From Paraprevotella clara YIT 11840 (GTDB taxonomy: Bacteria > Bacteroidota > Bacteroidia > Bacteroidales > Bacteroidaceae): DNA of 64,000 bases. Below the pieces are notes generated by a model. That model worked only from the letters and a program-made list of their open reading frames with translations. It searched no databases and had not been told where the DNA came from. Below, piece by piece: positions 16,563 to 26,065 of this stretch (its first letter is position 1; each line of letters begins with the position of its first letter). Both the position numbers and the translations under genes were made by a program. The stretch covers positions 1 through 64,000 of the forward strand of contig NZ_JH376625.1 of NCBI RefSeq assembly GCF_000233955.1, in the 5' to 3' direction.

Positions 16563-18851
16563 ATGATAAACTATAAGTTATTTTATTTATGCTTCGTGCT
16601 TATATCTTTTAGTGTGGGGGCTTTTTCACAATGTAAGATAACAGGGTGTGCTAAACTGGAAAACAGCCTTGAGGGAGCTTGTATTTCTGTGAAATTGTTA
16701 AATAATGATTCTGTATCCATAGCATCTGTGTCAACGGATACACTTGGTTACTTTTCTTTTAATGACGTTCCTGCTAAGCACTATATTGTAGCATACAGTC
16801 ATATCGGTTACAAAACTTGTTATAGGACTTTTGAAATAATTGAGCCATATACACAGCTTCCGACAATTTACTTGCAAGAAGATAACTTGTTTTTAGACGA
16901 AGTAAAAGTACAGGCTTCTTCATTTATCCGTAAAAAAGACTATTTATTGGTTATACCAAGCAAACAACAAATAAAGCATTCATATACAGGGTATGATTTA
17001 CTTTATAATTTGATGATACCTGGAGTTAATGTTGATCGCTCGACCGGGAACGTTTCTGCCTTAAATGGTAGTACAACTTTGTATATAGATGGAAGGAAAG
17101 CTGATGCTCGTGAGATAAAGCATTTACGTCCCCGTGATATAGAAAAAATAGAATATTATGATAGCCCGTCAGGAAGGTTTAGCGGTGATAATACTTCTAT
17201 CAATTATGTAACTAAAACATCTGAATTGGGTGGATATCTGGCATTGGATGCTAAACAAACGGTTGGTTATATGAGTGGTGAATATGATGTGGCAACCAAA
17301 TTGGTTTCTAATAATACCAGTTTTACCTTATTTGCAGGCTATGGTATGGAAGATTATGCCGGAAGTAAAGCCCAAAACGATGAAATCTTTAAATTTTCCG
17401 CGTATGAAATAAAACGTAATAATAATGGTATTCATTCGGAAGTAAAAAATCATACCCAATATGAACAGTTGAATATTATGAATAGGAATAAGCGGCGTAC
17501 GTTGCTAGCCAAGTTCTCTTTCGTTCATAATAATCAACCAAAGCAATACAATATAAATGTTTTAGAATATGATGGGGGACTTAAAACAGAATCGCGTAAG
17601 CAAAGTAAACAAAAAAATATGATGCCTTCATTGTGTTTATATGGGAATTTTAATGTTGATTCTACTCAATATATTGAAGCTTCGTTTGATGCGAGTTATG
17701 CAGATAATCATTATCAATACGATTATATGGAAAATAGTACATCATTAGTGAAGGTTGCAAACGAAAATATGTATGGATTAAATATGGAACTTAAGTATGG
17801 TATTAATCTAAAAAAACAGAACTCATTAAATATTAAATTCTATCATCATCATAACATAAGCTTATCAACATATAGTAGTGAAACAGATTTATGGCAACAT
17901 TTGTGGACTGGTGAGACATTATTATTCTCCGAATATAGTCAACGCATAAAAGGGAAAACATTTTTTCGTATTGCTCCAGGAGTTTCGATGCTACAATATA
18001 AGTTGCACGGTGAAAAACGTATTTGTAAGATTTCACCTCGATTGCATTTTACTTTAGGATATCAGCCGTCGCACAGAGACATCCTGCAATTTAGGATAAA
18101 TGTGGGTAATTCATTTCCTAATATAAATATGTTAAGTAGCACCAGTCAAGAAGTTGATTTTTTACAAATGAGGAAGGGAAATCCAAATTTAAAAACTACC
18201 ACAGCTTACCATTTTATGGGGATATATGCCATTAATTGGAAAAAAGTGAGCTTACAAGTAGTAGGAATGTATCAATTATTTAAAAATATGTATACTTATG
18301 ACTATTTTGTAGAGCATGACAAGTTGATTCAGAGTTTTCGTTCCGATGTTGATTGGCAACAAGTAACAGGGATGCTTTCATTCACATGGAAGCCAATAGA
18401 GAGGCTTCATTTAAAATTAGATGGAAATAATTCTTTATCCCAATTTAGCAGAGGTGTGAATAAACGGTTGAATAGTTGGAATGGTGGTATGCAAATTAAT
18501 TATTATTGTGGGGATTTCTTGATTAGCTTATTTGGTAAAACTGAAAATTCTGTGCTAGGTTATGATTTGGCTAAAGTGCATATTCCTGCTAATTATGGGA
18601 TGTTTGTAAACTGGAGTAAGAAGAACTGGCTTGTTGAAGGTTCTATTAGTAATCCTTTCTATTTTAATAGACGTTATGTAGCTTCATTTCAAGATGTAGC
18701 ATTTGGTTATCATAACTCTATGACACCTAAAAAGGAACAAATGTCTGGTTATATTAAGGTGGCTTATACTTTTGACTTCCTGAATAAAACATCGCATGAT
18801 GCAAAGGATGTAAAAACAAAAATAAATAGCGCGATATTAAAAGTGGATTAA
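16563..18851 (+). CDS. TonB-receptor-like outer-membrane beta-barrel protein
   Basis: The 762-residue protein starts with a signal peptide (cleavage near F-S-Q, residue 23). A carboxypeptidase-regulatory-like sandwich follows (about 24-105; D-T-L-G-Y-F-S-F-N-D-V-P), then a plug-like domain (about 110-215; L-L-Y-N-L-M-I-P-G-V, L-Y-I-D-G-R-K-A). The rest alternates polar and aromatic residues, as a large outer-membrane barrel does. This is the architecture of Bacteroidetes TonB-dependent receptor relatives of the OMP_b-brl_3 type; there is no SusD partner. In this locus it could pass the mature peptide, or a compound bound by it, across the outer membrane, or act as the recognition or immunity partner. 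Which of these holds is not shown by sequence. Composition matches the rest of the island. Confidence 0.78.
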   Translation: MINYKLFYLCFVLISFSVGAFSQCKITGCAKLENSLEGACISVKLLNNDSVSIASVSTDTLGYFSFNDVPAKHYIVAYSHIGYKTCYRTFEIIEPYTQLPTIYLQEDNLFLDEVKVQASSFIRKKDYLLVIPSKQQIKHSYTGYDLLYNLMIPGVNVDRSTGNVSALNGSTTLYIDGRKADAREIKHLRPRDIEKIEYYDSPSGRFSGDNTSINYVTKTSELGGYLALDAKQTVGYMSGEYDVATKLVSNNTSFTLFAGYGMEDYAGSKAQNDEIFKFSAYEIKRNNNGIHSEVKNHTQYEQLNIMNRNKRRTLLAKFSFVHNNQPKQYNINVLEYDGGLKTESRKQSKQKNMMPSLCLYGNFNVDSTQYIEASFDASYADNHYQYDYMENSTSLVKVANENMYGLNMELKYGINLKKQNSLNIKFYHHHNISLSTYSSETDLWQHLWTGETLLFSEYSQRIKGKTFFRIAPGVSMLQYKLHGEKRICKISPRLHFTLGYQPSHRDILQFRINVGNSFPNINMLSSTSQEVDFLQMRKGNPNLKTTTAYHFMGIYAINWKKVSLQVVGMYQLFKNMYTYDYFVEHDKLIQSFRSDVDWQQVTGMLSFTWKPIERLHLKLDGNNSLSQFSRGVNKRLNSWNGGMQINYYCGDFLISLFGKTENSVLGYDLAKVHIPANYGMFVNWSKKNWLVEGSISNPFYFNRRYVASFQDVAFGYHNSMTPKKEQMSGYIKVAYTFDFLNKTSHDAKDVKTKINSAILKVD

Positions 18852-18854
18852 TAT

Positions 18855-20042
18855 ATGAAATATAGGAGTATAACGATTAGTAAATTAGAAACGTCAGCTA
18901 AAGAGGAAACTTTTTTGTTATGTTGTAACAGAAAATATTACAGGGCTAATAAGTTAACTGTGGAGCTTCTTCATTCCCTTCAAAAATATGAAAATGAAAA
19001 GGAGGGAATATCTGCTTTTGTAGAACAAACAAAAGGACTATATACATATAGATATATAGAAGAAGTTGTAAAACGCGTTATTAATCCTTTATTGGAGGGT
19101 ACTAATGTAAAAGCTAATAAATCATTTTTGTATGAAAGGAAATTTTTGTCTGCTGATTCTATAGATAAATTTTCCTGTCTATTCAGTTTTTTGTTTGAGA
19201 AAAAATATATCTATTTAATTTTAGCTTCAGTTTTAATTGCTGACGTTTGCTTTTTTTTTCAAGCAAATAATTTAATGTACTTTGATAATACTATAAATTT
19301 ATATCACTTTATAGGCATTTTTTTATTTGTTTTTTCTTCTTCTTTTTTTCATGAATTGGGACATGCTTCCGCTTGCAAGTATTTTGGGCTAAGGCATGGG
19401 GATATAGGCTTCGGTTTATATTTGAATATTCCCGTATTATACACGGATGTGACAGAGATATGGAAACTAAAACGCAAACAGCGTATAGTTGTAAATCTTG
19501 CAGGAATCTATTTCCAGTCGTTTTTCCTGTTAGGATTAATAATTGGCTTTTTTATTAGTTCTAGTGATATACTGCGTTATTTGATTTTGATTATGAATTT
19601 TGGATTCTTGATGACTCTTAATCCCTTTTTTAAGTTTGATGGTTATTGGATAATGTCAGATTTATTAGGTATACCCAATTTGCGTGATCGTTCAAAGGAA
19701 TTGCTTGTTTATATTTATAATTGTATACGAAAGAAAAGCAAAACAAAATCACCTTATTTATTGGAAATGAGAAAAAAAGAAAAATGGGGGTTCTTCATTT
19801 ATTCTTTATTGGTCAATTTGTTCATGGGATTCTATCTTTTCTATGTAATTCCAAGATTTTTATTTCGTTTTATACAAGGTTTTCCAACTCAAATAGAAAA
19901 ATTAAATATTTATTTGTCAAGTGGCTTGACACCTCCTTTTGCGTTAGTTCATAATTTAGGCGTACAGTTGATATTTTTAATATTAATTATATATTTCTTG
20001 TCAAGGTCTGTATTATTAATAAAAAGAAATGTTAGGCACTAA
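18855..20042 (+). CDS. M50-type membrane zinc metalloprotease with RRE-like N-terminus
   Basis: The 395-residue protein carries the zinc motif H-E-L-G-H at residues 166-170, inside a hydrophobic segment, and the second M50 motif N-P-F-F-K-F-D-G-Y-W (Asp at 262). These are the three expected zinc ligands of the site-2-protease/M50 family. Five or more transmembrane segments surround them. The cytosolic N-terminus (about 1-85) resembles a small peptide-binding (PqqD-like) domain, which some RiPP-associated M50 proteins share. The gene begins 3 bp after the barrel gene's stop and overlaps the next by 14 bp, so it is tightly coupled. The likely job is cleavage of the precursor leader or of a membrane-bound partner; it could equally process a regulator. 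No substrate can be assigned. Confidence 0.8.
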   Translation: MKYRSITISKLETSAKEETFLLCCNRKYYRANKLTVELLHSLQKYENEKEGISAFVEQTKGLYTYRYIEEVVKRVINPLLEGTNVKANKSFLYERKFLSADSIDKFSCLFSFLFEKKYIYLILASVLIADVCFFFQANNLMYFDNTINLYHFIGIFLFVFSSSFFHELGHASACKYFGLRHGDIGFGLYLNIPVLYTDVTEIWKLKRKQRIVVNLAGIYFQSFFLLGLIIGFFISSSDILRYLILIMNFGFLMTLNPFFKFDGYWIMSDLLGIPNLRDRSKELLVYIYNCIRKKSKTKSPYLLEMRKKEKWGFFIYSLLVNLFMGFYLFYVIPRFLFRFIQGFPTQIEKLNIYLSSGLTPPFALVHNLGVQLIFLILIIYFLSRSVLLIKRNVRH

Positions 20043-22089
20043 AAAGAATCTTTTATTTCCAACATATAATATTATCGCCTTGTTTATGGGGCTTATAATT
20101 GCTGCTAAATTATTCAGGGTTGATGATAATTATTATCTTGGTGAGCTATTGTCGATAATAGCATTGCTTGCAATAGGTCCATTGTCTATTAAGAGGTGGT
20201 CAGGTATTGATATTTGCTTAGGAGTCATTTCTGTGTATGATATTGTGTCTTGTTGTTATAGTAATTGTACGAATCCCTCTATACAGGTCGCGTTTTCCTC
20301 TGTTTCATTTTTTATATTCTATCTCATTGCAAGGCAACTATTCGCAGATGCAAAAGCTGAAAAAATACTTTTGATAACTAGTTCTGTTTTTGTCATAATA
20401 GGTGTGTGTTTAGGGATAAGTTTATTCTTTTTGTTTCAAAAATCAATAAAGGATGCAGGATTTGAAGGGCTTTATCATTTTAGATTTCTTTACCGGCCAT
20501 TAAATTACTACGTCAATCAGTGGGGGACAATATTGATTATTCTATTAGGGTGGATTTGTCTAATAAGGAAATATACATCAGTATTGTTCTTTTTATTGTT
20601 TTTATCTATTTTTCTTTGTTTTTCAAGAGGTGCTTATTTGGCCTTGGGGGGCTTTCTAATTTTATGGTTGTTTTTTATTCCTTCTTGGAAAGAAAAAATA
20701 AGAATGTTGATAATAGCTGTAGCGTCATTGATTTTTGTATTTTTGTTTTATCCAAAAGATTGTTTGACGACCTTAAAAATGAATTCAACTACTTCTCAGC
20801 AAAAAAGTTCAATGGTGCGAATTCGTTCAACTCAGGTTGCATTGGATACATTTTGTGCTGGAAGTAATCAATTATTTGGTTATGGAAATGGAAGTTATAC
20901 TTTTGTGTTAGATAAAGCTATAAATCAAGATAGTAGGCAGATGTATACGAGTTTTGCTCCGAACTTACCAATAAAGTTATTGATTGAAAAAGGCATTATA
21001 GGATTCTGTTTGTATATGTGTTTCTTTTTCATTATTGCCCAATATTTATGGAAGAATCGTGATATACGAGATACGCGAGCTGTTTTTTGTGTATTTTGTG
21101 CTGTGTTTATTAAAGAAATGACGCAGGCTGATTTTTTTAATATTCAATTTGTTTGGCTTGTGTTTTATTTACAACTTGCATACCTGCAAAGAAATGACGT
21201 TTCTCGGGTTGTAGCGGTGGATAAAGAAAAGTTTGTATTGCCTTCTTTGGCGATAATTATGTATATATGTTGGTGTATGCATTCTTTTCTACTTAAAAGA
21301 AATATGGGTTTATGTTCAAAAGCATTTATCGCTATAGAGAAAGCTAATGTAGGGGAGGCTGTTAGATATATAGAACAAACGAGTCAACAACTTCCTTATT
21401 TAATCTTGCGTGGATGGATTTACATGCAATGCTATAAAGTAGATAAAAATGAAGAATATGTAAAAAAGGCTCAGGCTGCATGGTGGAAGGCTCATCAATG
21501 CCAACCTGAGGATATACATATAGAATATTTGTTAAACGCTTATGGAAATGGATGTCAAAAAAATATATATGGATTAAAAGAATTGTCGAAAAAATATCCT
21601 TATAATTCTCTCTATTCTTTTGCTTTGGGAGAAATTTTATACGAAGAAAATAGAAAGGATGAGGCGATGAATTTCCTTATTAAGGCGATTTTGTATACTC
21701 CTACTATTTTAAGGACGGAATTTATTGAAAACATAAAAGAGCATGATTTGATTTATTTCCAATCGTTGCGAAAGAAATTATCCGCATTGAGACCTATGGA
21801 TATAGATGCCAATGAAATGGCGCGTATTGGTTATATAGCTTATTGGTGTGGGAATACAAAAGAAGCCCGTTTTTATTTGAGAAAAGCCATAGAGGAATTT
21901 CCTAGCCTCTCCACGCCACAACGCTTGTTAGGAAATAAAAAAAGATATCAATTATTAAAATATGGATTTTTTCAGAAAAGTTCTACTTCGGTTTATCCTA
22001 TAGAAGAACGGTTGGACAATGATTTATTGTTTATAAGGTTTTATGGAAAGAAGTTTCAAAATTGGTATGGTATTCCTTTTGGCAAATAG
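20029..22089 (+). CDS. Wzy/PglL-type polytopic membrane protein with C-terminal TPR-like tail
   Basis: The 686-residue protein has about ten transmembrane segments in residues 10-420, followed by a soluble, helix-rich tail (about 430-686) with tetratricopeptide-like repeats. The segment G-Y-G-N-G-S-Y and the later L-P-I-K-L-L-I-E-K-G-I-I-G resemble the large periplasmic loop and following helix of the O-antigen ligase/polymerase family (Wzy_C), although the usual histidine of that motif is replaced. In that family, members polymerise O-antigen, ligate it to lipid A, or glycosylate proteins. No other glycan genes are near, so a role with the peptide product or a surface acceptor is attractive but unproven. 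It overlaps the M50 gene by 14 bp and ends the AT-rich operon. Confidence 0.7.
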   Translation: MLGTKKNLLFPTYNIIALFMGLIIAAKLFRVDDNYYLGELLSIIALLAIGPLSIKRWSGIDICLGVISVYDIVSCCYSNCTNPSIQVAFSSVSFFIFYLIARQLFADAKAEKILLITSSVFVIIGVCLGISLFFLFQKSIKDAGFEGLYHFRFLYRPLNYYVNQWGTILIILLGWICLIRKYTSVLFFLLFLSIFLCFSRGAYLALGGFLILWLFFIPSWKEKIRMLIIAVASLIFVFLFYPKDCLTTLKMNSTTSQQKSSMVRIRSTQVALDTFCAGSNQLFGYGNGSYTFVLDKAINQDSRQMYTSFAPNLPIKLLIEKGIIGFCLYMCFFFIIAQYLWKNRDIRDTRAVFCVFCAVFIKEMTQADFFNIQFVWLVFYLQLAYLQRNDVSRVVAVDKEKFVLPSLAIIMYICWCMHSFLLKRNMGLCSKAFIAIEKANVGEAVRYIEQTSQQLPYLILRGWIYMQCYKVDKNEEYVKKAQAAWWKAHQCQPEDIHIEYLLNAYGNGCQKNIYGLKELSKKYPYNSLYSFALGEILYEENRKDEAMNFLIKAILYTPTILRTEFIENIKEHDLIYFQSLRKKLSALRPMDIDANEMARIGYIAYWCGNTKEARFYLRKAIEEFPSLSTPQRLLGNKKRYQLLKYGFFQKSSTSVYPIEERLDNDLLFIRFYGKKFQNWYGIPFGK

Positions 22090-22150
22090 CTATTACGTGA
22101 ACATAAGAGTGTAATAAAAAGAACGTGAATTTTTATAGCGTTTATAATAT

Positions 22151-22282
22151 ATGAAAAGCAGGAAACTATCTTTTTCGATTTTTCATATGTTAGGGGAGGT
22201 TACCCATAAGAGACTTTATAACGGAAAAGTAAACTATGAATCAACCGGTAAACTTCTATTATTGGACGAAAAGCGCAAATAA
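22151..22282 (+). CDS. Possible 43-residue ORF after the peptide operon
   Basis: An ATG-initiated frame of 43 codons starts with K-S-R-K-L-S-F-S-I-F and ends K-L-L-L-L-D-E-K-R-K. It is basic and contains no cysteine, no clear signal peptide and no domain that I recognise. It lies between the membrane operon and the broken restriction genes, so it may be a genuine small protein or a fragment of a lost gene. Confidence that it is expressed is low. The rest of the gap to 22332 has no other supported feature. Confidence 0.25.
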   Translation: MKSRKLSFSIFHMLGEVTHKRLYNGKVNYESTGKLLLLDEKRK

Positions 22283-22332
22283 TTCTCGAAATAGGCCTAA
22301 AGATTGTGGAGTATGAAAATAATTAAGTAATT

Positions 22333-22503
22333 TTGAAAACGGCAGGCATCACCCGTAAACGACGGGCTGCGGAAGCCTTGCAGAAGCGTGTACGGAATGA
22401 AAGGCTGTTTGCCAAACAGATGGAACTCAACAACGAAGTCCGTGCATTGAAGCGTGAGATAGCGAATCTGGATGAGGAATTTAAAACATTGGAAAACAGT
22501 TAA
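22333..22503 (+). pseudogene. C-terminal coiled-coil remnant, DUF4391-like
   Basis: 56 codons without an ATG near the front; an in-frame TAA sits just upstream at 22324-22326. The peptide is a charged coiled coil (R-N-E-R-L-F-A-K-Q-M-E-L-N-N-E-V, then L-K-R-E-I). That resembles the tail of DUF4391 proteins, which are often encoded just before the Mod gene in type III restriction loci of Bacteroidetes. It stops 12 bp before the Mod remnant. The gene has lost its front part. The family call is by pattern and position only. Confidence 0.5.
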
Positions 22504-22515
22504 GAAACAAAATGT

Positions 22516-22761
22516 ATGGCTGACATATTAAAACATTTGGATTTGCCCTTGCAGGCAGAAACCGTGGATGGCTGCACTATTTATACCGTCAACGAAGGTG
22601 ACCTTGTGGCCTGTTTCTCTCCAGGCATTACCGATAAGGTAGTAGCTGCAATGGCCGACAAAAGTCCCTTGCGTGTACTCTTCCGCGATGCATGCTTCAA
22701 GGAGGATGCTCAGAAAAATCAATATTTACGAGCAGTTCAAGTAATCCTTGGATTGGGCTGA
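22516..22761 (+). pseudogene. mod: Type III restriction-modification Mod methyltransferase, C-terminal fragment
   Basis: The 81-residue frame contains G-D-L-V-A-C-F-S-P-G-I, then P-L-R-V-L-F-R-D-A-C-F-K-E-D, which is the typical end of type III Mod (adenine-N6 methyltransferase) proteins. The catalytic N-terminal domain, including the D-P-P-Y motif and SAM site, is absent: nothing upstream in any frame supplies it. An intact Mod is several hundred residues, so this is a remnant left by a deletion. Without Mod, the system could not protect DNA, which fits with the broken Res gene downstream. Confidence 0.7.
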
Positions 22762-22846
22762 TAATGATGCTTTTAATAATATTCGGGTGATATAAATATG
22801 TGAAACTTGTCTCACATATTATAATGAATGATTAAACAACGATGTT

Positions 22847-23701
22847 ATGACAAAGAAACAAGCCATACAACTTTTTGAAGAGCGTAAAGTCCGTACCATT
22901 TGGGACGACAAACAGGAAAAATGGTATTTTTCCATTATTGATGTAGTATCGGTACTTACAGATAGTGCCGCCCCGGCGGCATACTGGCGAAAGCTGAAAC
23001 AAAGATTAAAGGCAGAGGGAAATGAAACCGTGACAAGTTGTCACAGTTTGAAAATGCAAGCAGCCGATGGCAAAATGCGTCTTACGGATGTAGCCGACAC
23101 AGAGCAACTATTCCGCTTGATCCAATCAATACCTTCGCCTAAGGCAGAACCGTTCAAACAATGGATGGCCGAGGTAGCAAGCCAACGGTTAGACCAGATG
23201 CAAGACCCGGAATTGAGCATAGACCAGGCCATCATAGACTATAAGCGTTTGGGATATTCGGATGCTTGGATAAACCAACGAATCAAAAGCATAGAGATAC
23301 GCAAAGAACTAACCGACGAATGGGCTCGTACTGGTGTGGAGCAGGGACTTCAATATGCCTCGCTCACTGACATTATCACGCGCGAATGGAGCGGAATGAC
23401 CACAAAACAATATCGCAACTATAAAGGTCTCAAAAAAGAAAGTCTGCGCGACAATATGACCAATATGGAGATTGCACTAAATATGCTTGCTGAGGCATCG
23501 GCTACGGAACTCTCCAAGCAGCGTAACCCCAATGGGTTCAGCCAACAGAAAAAAGTAGCGAAAGACGGCGGTAGTGTGGCAAAAGCAGCCCGAAACCAAT
23601 TGGAAAACAAACTGGGTTATAAAGTGATTTCACCTGCAAAGGCAAGCGACTATCTGCCCCCTCTGACCGACAATGAAGACAACCATGAAGATCAGATATA
23701 A
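22847..23701 (+). CDS. Bro-N/DinD-like DNA-binding-type protein inside the restriction locus
   Basis: The 284-residue protein has an N-terminal Bro-N-like region: W-D-D-K-Q-E-K-W-Y-F-S-I-I-D-V-V near residue 20, then A-A-Y-W-R-K-L-K-Q-R-L, and later A-D-T-E-Q-L-F-R-L-I-Q-S-I-P-S. The C-terminal part (about 130-240) is the conserved extension of DinD/Bro-type proteins of bacteria, with G-Y-S-D-A-W-I-N-Q-R and R-N-Y-K-G-L-K-K-E-S-L-R. It is open from end to end, whereas its restriction neighbours are broken. In related loci such genes sit between mod and res and are thought to be accessory or regulatory; no specific role is established. It overlaps the start of res by 17 bp. Confidence 0.75.
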   Translation: MTKKQAIQLFEERKVRTIWDDKQEKWYFSIIDVVSVLTDSAAPAAYWRKLKQRLKAEGNETVTSCHSLKMQAADGKMRLTDVADTEQLFRLIQSIPSPKAEPFKQWMAEVASQRLDQMQDPELSIDQAIIDYKRLGYSDAWINQRIKSIEIRKELTDEWARTGVEQGLQYASLTDIITREWSGMTTKQYRNYKGLKKESLRDNMTNMEIALNMLAEASATELSKQRNPNGFSQQKKVAKDGGSVAKAARNQLENKLGYKVISPAKASDYLPPLTDNEDNHEDQI

Positions 23702-26031
23702 ACATCAACGCTTTCAAGCGGAAGCTACTAAATGTGTGAGCGACGTGTTTCAGGGGCAACCCAAACACGATGGCAGCCGCACCTTCTTGAATAAGTTTGG
23801 TGCGCTCGACTTCGACGGCTTCGGCAACCTGCCCCTTGTGCTTGACAATGAAAGCATTTGCGAGAATGTGCGTGGTGTACAAATGGCAGAAGGATTGAGA
23901 CCCGTGGAGCATTTGGAAGGTGACGGACGCACCTTTACCGTCGAGATGGAAACAGGTACGGGTAAGACTTATACTTACATCAAAACCATGTACGAGCTGA
24001 ACGCCTGCTATGGTTGGTCGAAATTTGTGATCGTAGTGCCCAGCATTGCCATCCGCGAAGGCGTGTATAAGAGTTTTGAGAGTATGGCGGAACATTTTGC
24101 CGAAGAGTACGGCAAACGCATGCAATACTTCGTCTACAACTCCAAGCAGCTTGCCAAGATTGATGCCTTTGCCTCGGACAATGGTATCCATGCCATGATA
24201 ATCAATACGCAGGCATTCAATGCTTCGCTCAACGAAGATAAGAACTAAGAAGGTCGTGCCGGTGATGCCGCAGCCCGTATCATCTTTTCGCGTCGTGACG
24301 AATTCGGTTCGCGAAAGCCGATTGACATCTTGGTCAAGACGCACCCCATCCTGATTATAGACGAACCGCAAAGCGTGCAGGGTACTGACAAAAGCAATGC
24401 GACCCGAAAAGATTCACGGTGGTTACTTCTTTATCGACAAGAAGGGAAAGAGCGTGGAGTCGAAAAATAAGGAAGGCGAAAACGAGGAACGCGGTTTCGA
24501 CCTTATCATGAAGGATAAAGAGCGGCTGCTAAGCCAAAGTTGCCCCGTTCGTTTTATTTTCTCACACTCGGCTTTGAAAGAGGGTTGGGACAACCCTAAT
24601 GTGTTCCAGATATGTACGTTGAAAGACACCTCCAACGAAATCAAGAAACGTCAGGAGGTGGGGCGTGGTATGCGCTTATGCGTCAACGATAAGGGCGAAC
24701 GTCAGGATGCAGACGTATTGGGCGACCATGTGTTCGACACCAACATCCTGACCGTTATTGCCAGCGAGAGTTACGACGACTTTGCCAAGAAGTTGCAACC
24801 CGACATGGCTGAAGCCTGCGCCAATCGTCCGGTGGTAGTGACAGCCTCGCTGTTTACCGACCAACAGGCACAGACACAAGATGGGCACAGCATAAAAATT
24901 ACGACCGAACAGGCTGTGGAAATCCACGAAGAATTGATTGCGCAAGGCTACATCAAGAAAGGTAAACTCACTCAAAAGTACTTTGACGAAAAGAAAGCCG
25001 GTTCGCTCAACTTTGGTGAAGTAGAGCACATACGCTCATTCATCATCAAGCAATTCGATAAGGTGTTCAATCCAGATGCCATCAAGCCGGCTAATGGCCG
25101 TAATAAGACGGAAGCTCACTTTGTGAAGGATAATTTCAACAAGAAAGAATGGCAAGAGTTGTGGAAACGCATCAACACGCGCACCTACTATAACGTGAGT
25201 TTTGAAACATCGAAACTCATCAAGAATGCCATTGATGCACTCGACAAGCATCTGAATGTGACGGAAATCCGCATCGTAGTGGAAAGTGGCGGTATGGAAA
25301 GCATCCGTGACCGCGAAGAGTTGGAAGCCGGAACAGCCATGAGTGCTGCTACCGTGAAAACCATTCGGGTGACGGAAGCTATTGGAGCAGAAGTAACTTA
25401 CGACTTGGTGGGTGAACTCGTACAATCCACCGGCCTGACTCGCCGCACCATTGTAGAGATGTTGAAAGGCATCAATCCTGCAACGTTCCATCAGTTCAAA
25501 CTGAATCCGGAAGAGTTCATCGTCAAGGCCGGACGTATCATCAATGGCTGTAAGGCTATTTCGCTTATCCAACACATCCGGTATGAGAAAAGTACCGGGA
25601 TTTTTGGTGTTGACATCTTTGAAGGAGCTAAGCTGCGAGGTACACTCGGGAAGGATGCCATCGAAAGCACCAGGTCGCTCTACGACCTTGTAGTGGTGGA
25701 TAGTGAAGGTATTGAAAAGAGTTTTGCCGAGTCACTGGAAGCAGAGAATGATGTGGTGGTGTATAGCAAGCTGCCCGGTGGATTCTACATCAATACTCCG
25801 ATGGGTAAATACAATCCTGACTGGGCTGTAGCTTTCCGCGAAGGTTCTGTGAAACACGTCTATTTTGTGGCAGAAACCAAAGGCAACGACATCGAAGTGT
25901 CGCAACTTCGCTGTGCCGAGGAGGCCAAGATAGAGTGTGCCTGTCGCCATTTTGCAGCCATCAGTACAGGTGATGTGGTGTATAGCGTGGTGAAAACCTA
26001 TCAGGATTTGTATAATGCGGTAACAAAGTGA
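23685..26031 (+). pseudogene. res: Type III restriction endonuclease Res subunit, inactivated
   Basis: The gene encodes a helicase-nuclease of the type III Res family, but in pieces. The front (23685-24245) has Walker A in M-E-T-G-T-G-K-T. An in-frame TAA at 24246-24248 stands where homologues usually have an amino acid such as Gln. The frame then continues through the DEAD-type I-I-D-E-P-Q-S motif to about 24410. There it meets the second piece (frame +1, starting near 24397-24411), which holds the later helicase motifs (E-G-W-D-N-P-N-V-F, then Q-E-V-G-R-G-M-R-L) and a PD-(D/E)XK nuclease end (N-P-D-W-A-V-A-F, later A-E-T-K-G). The middle helicase motifs are missing, so a deletion with a frameshift joined the two. 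The protein cannot be made whole. Confidence 0.85.
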
Positions 26032-26065
26032 GAATTATAAATTTGTCCCGAACTCACGTCTATTC

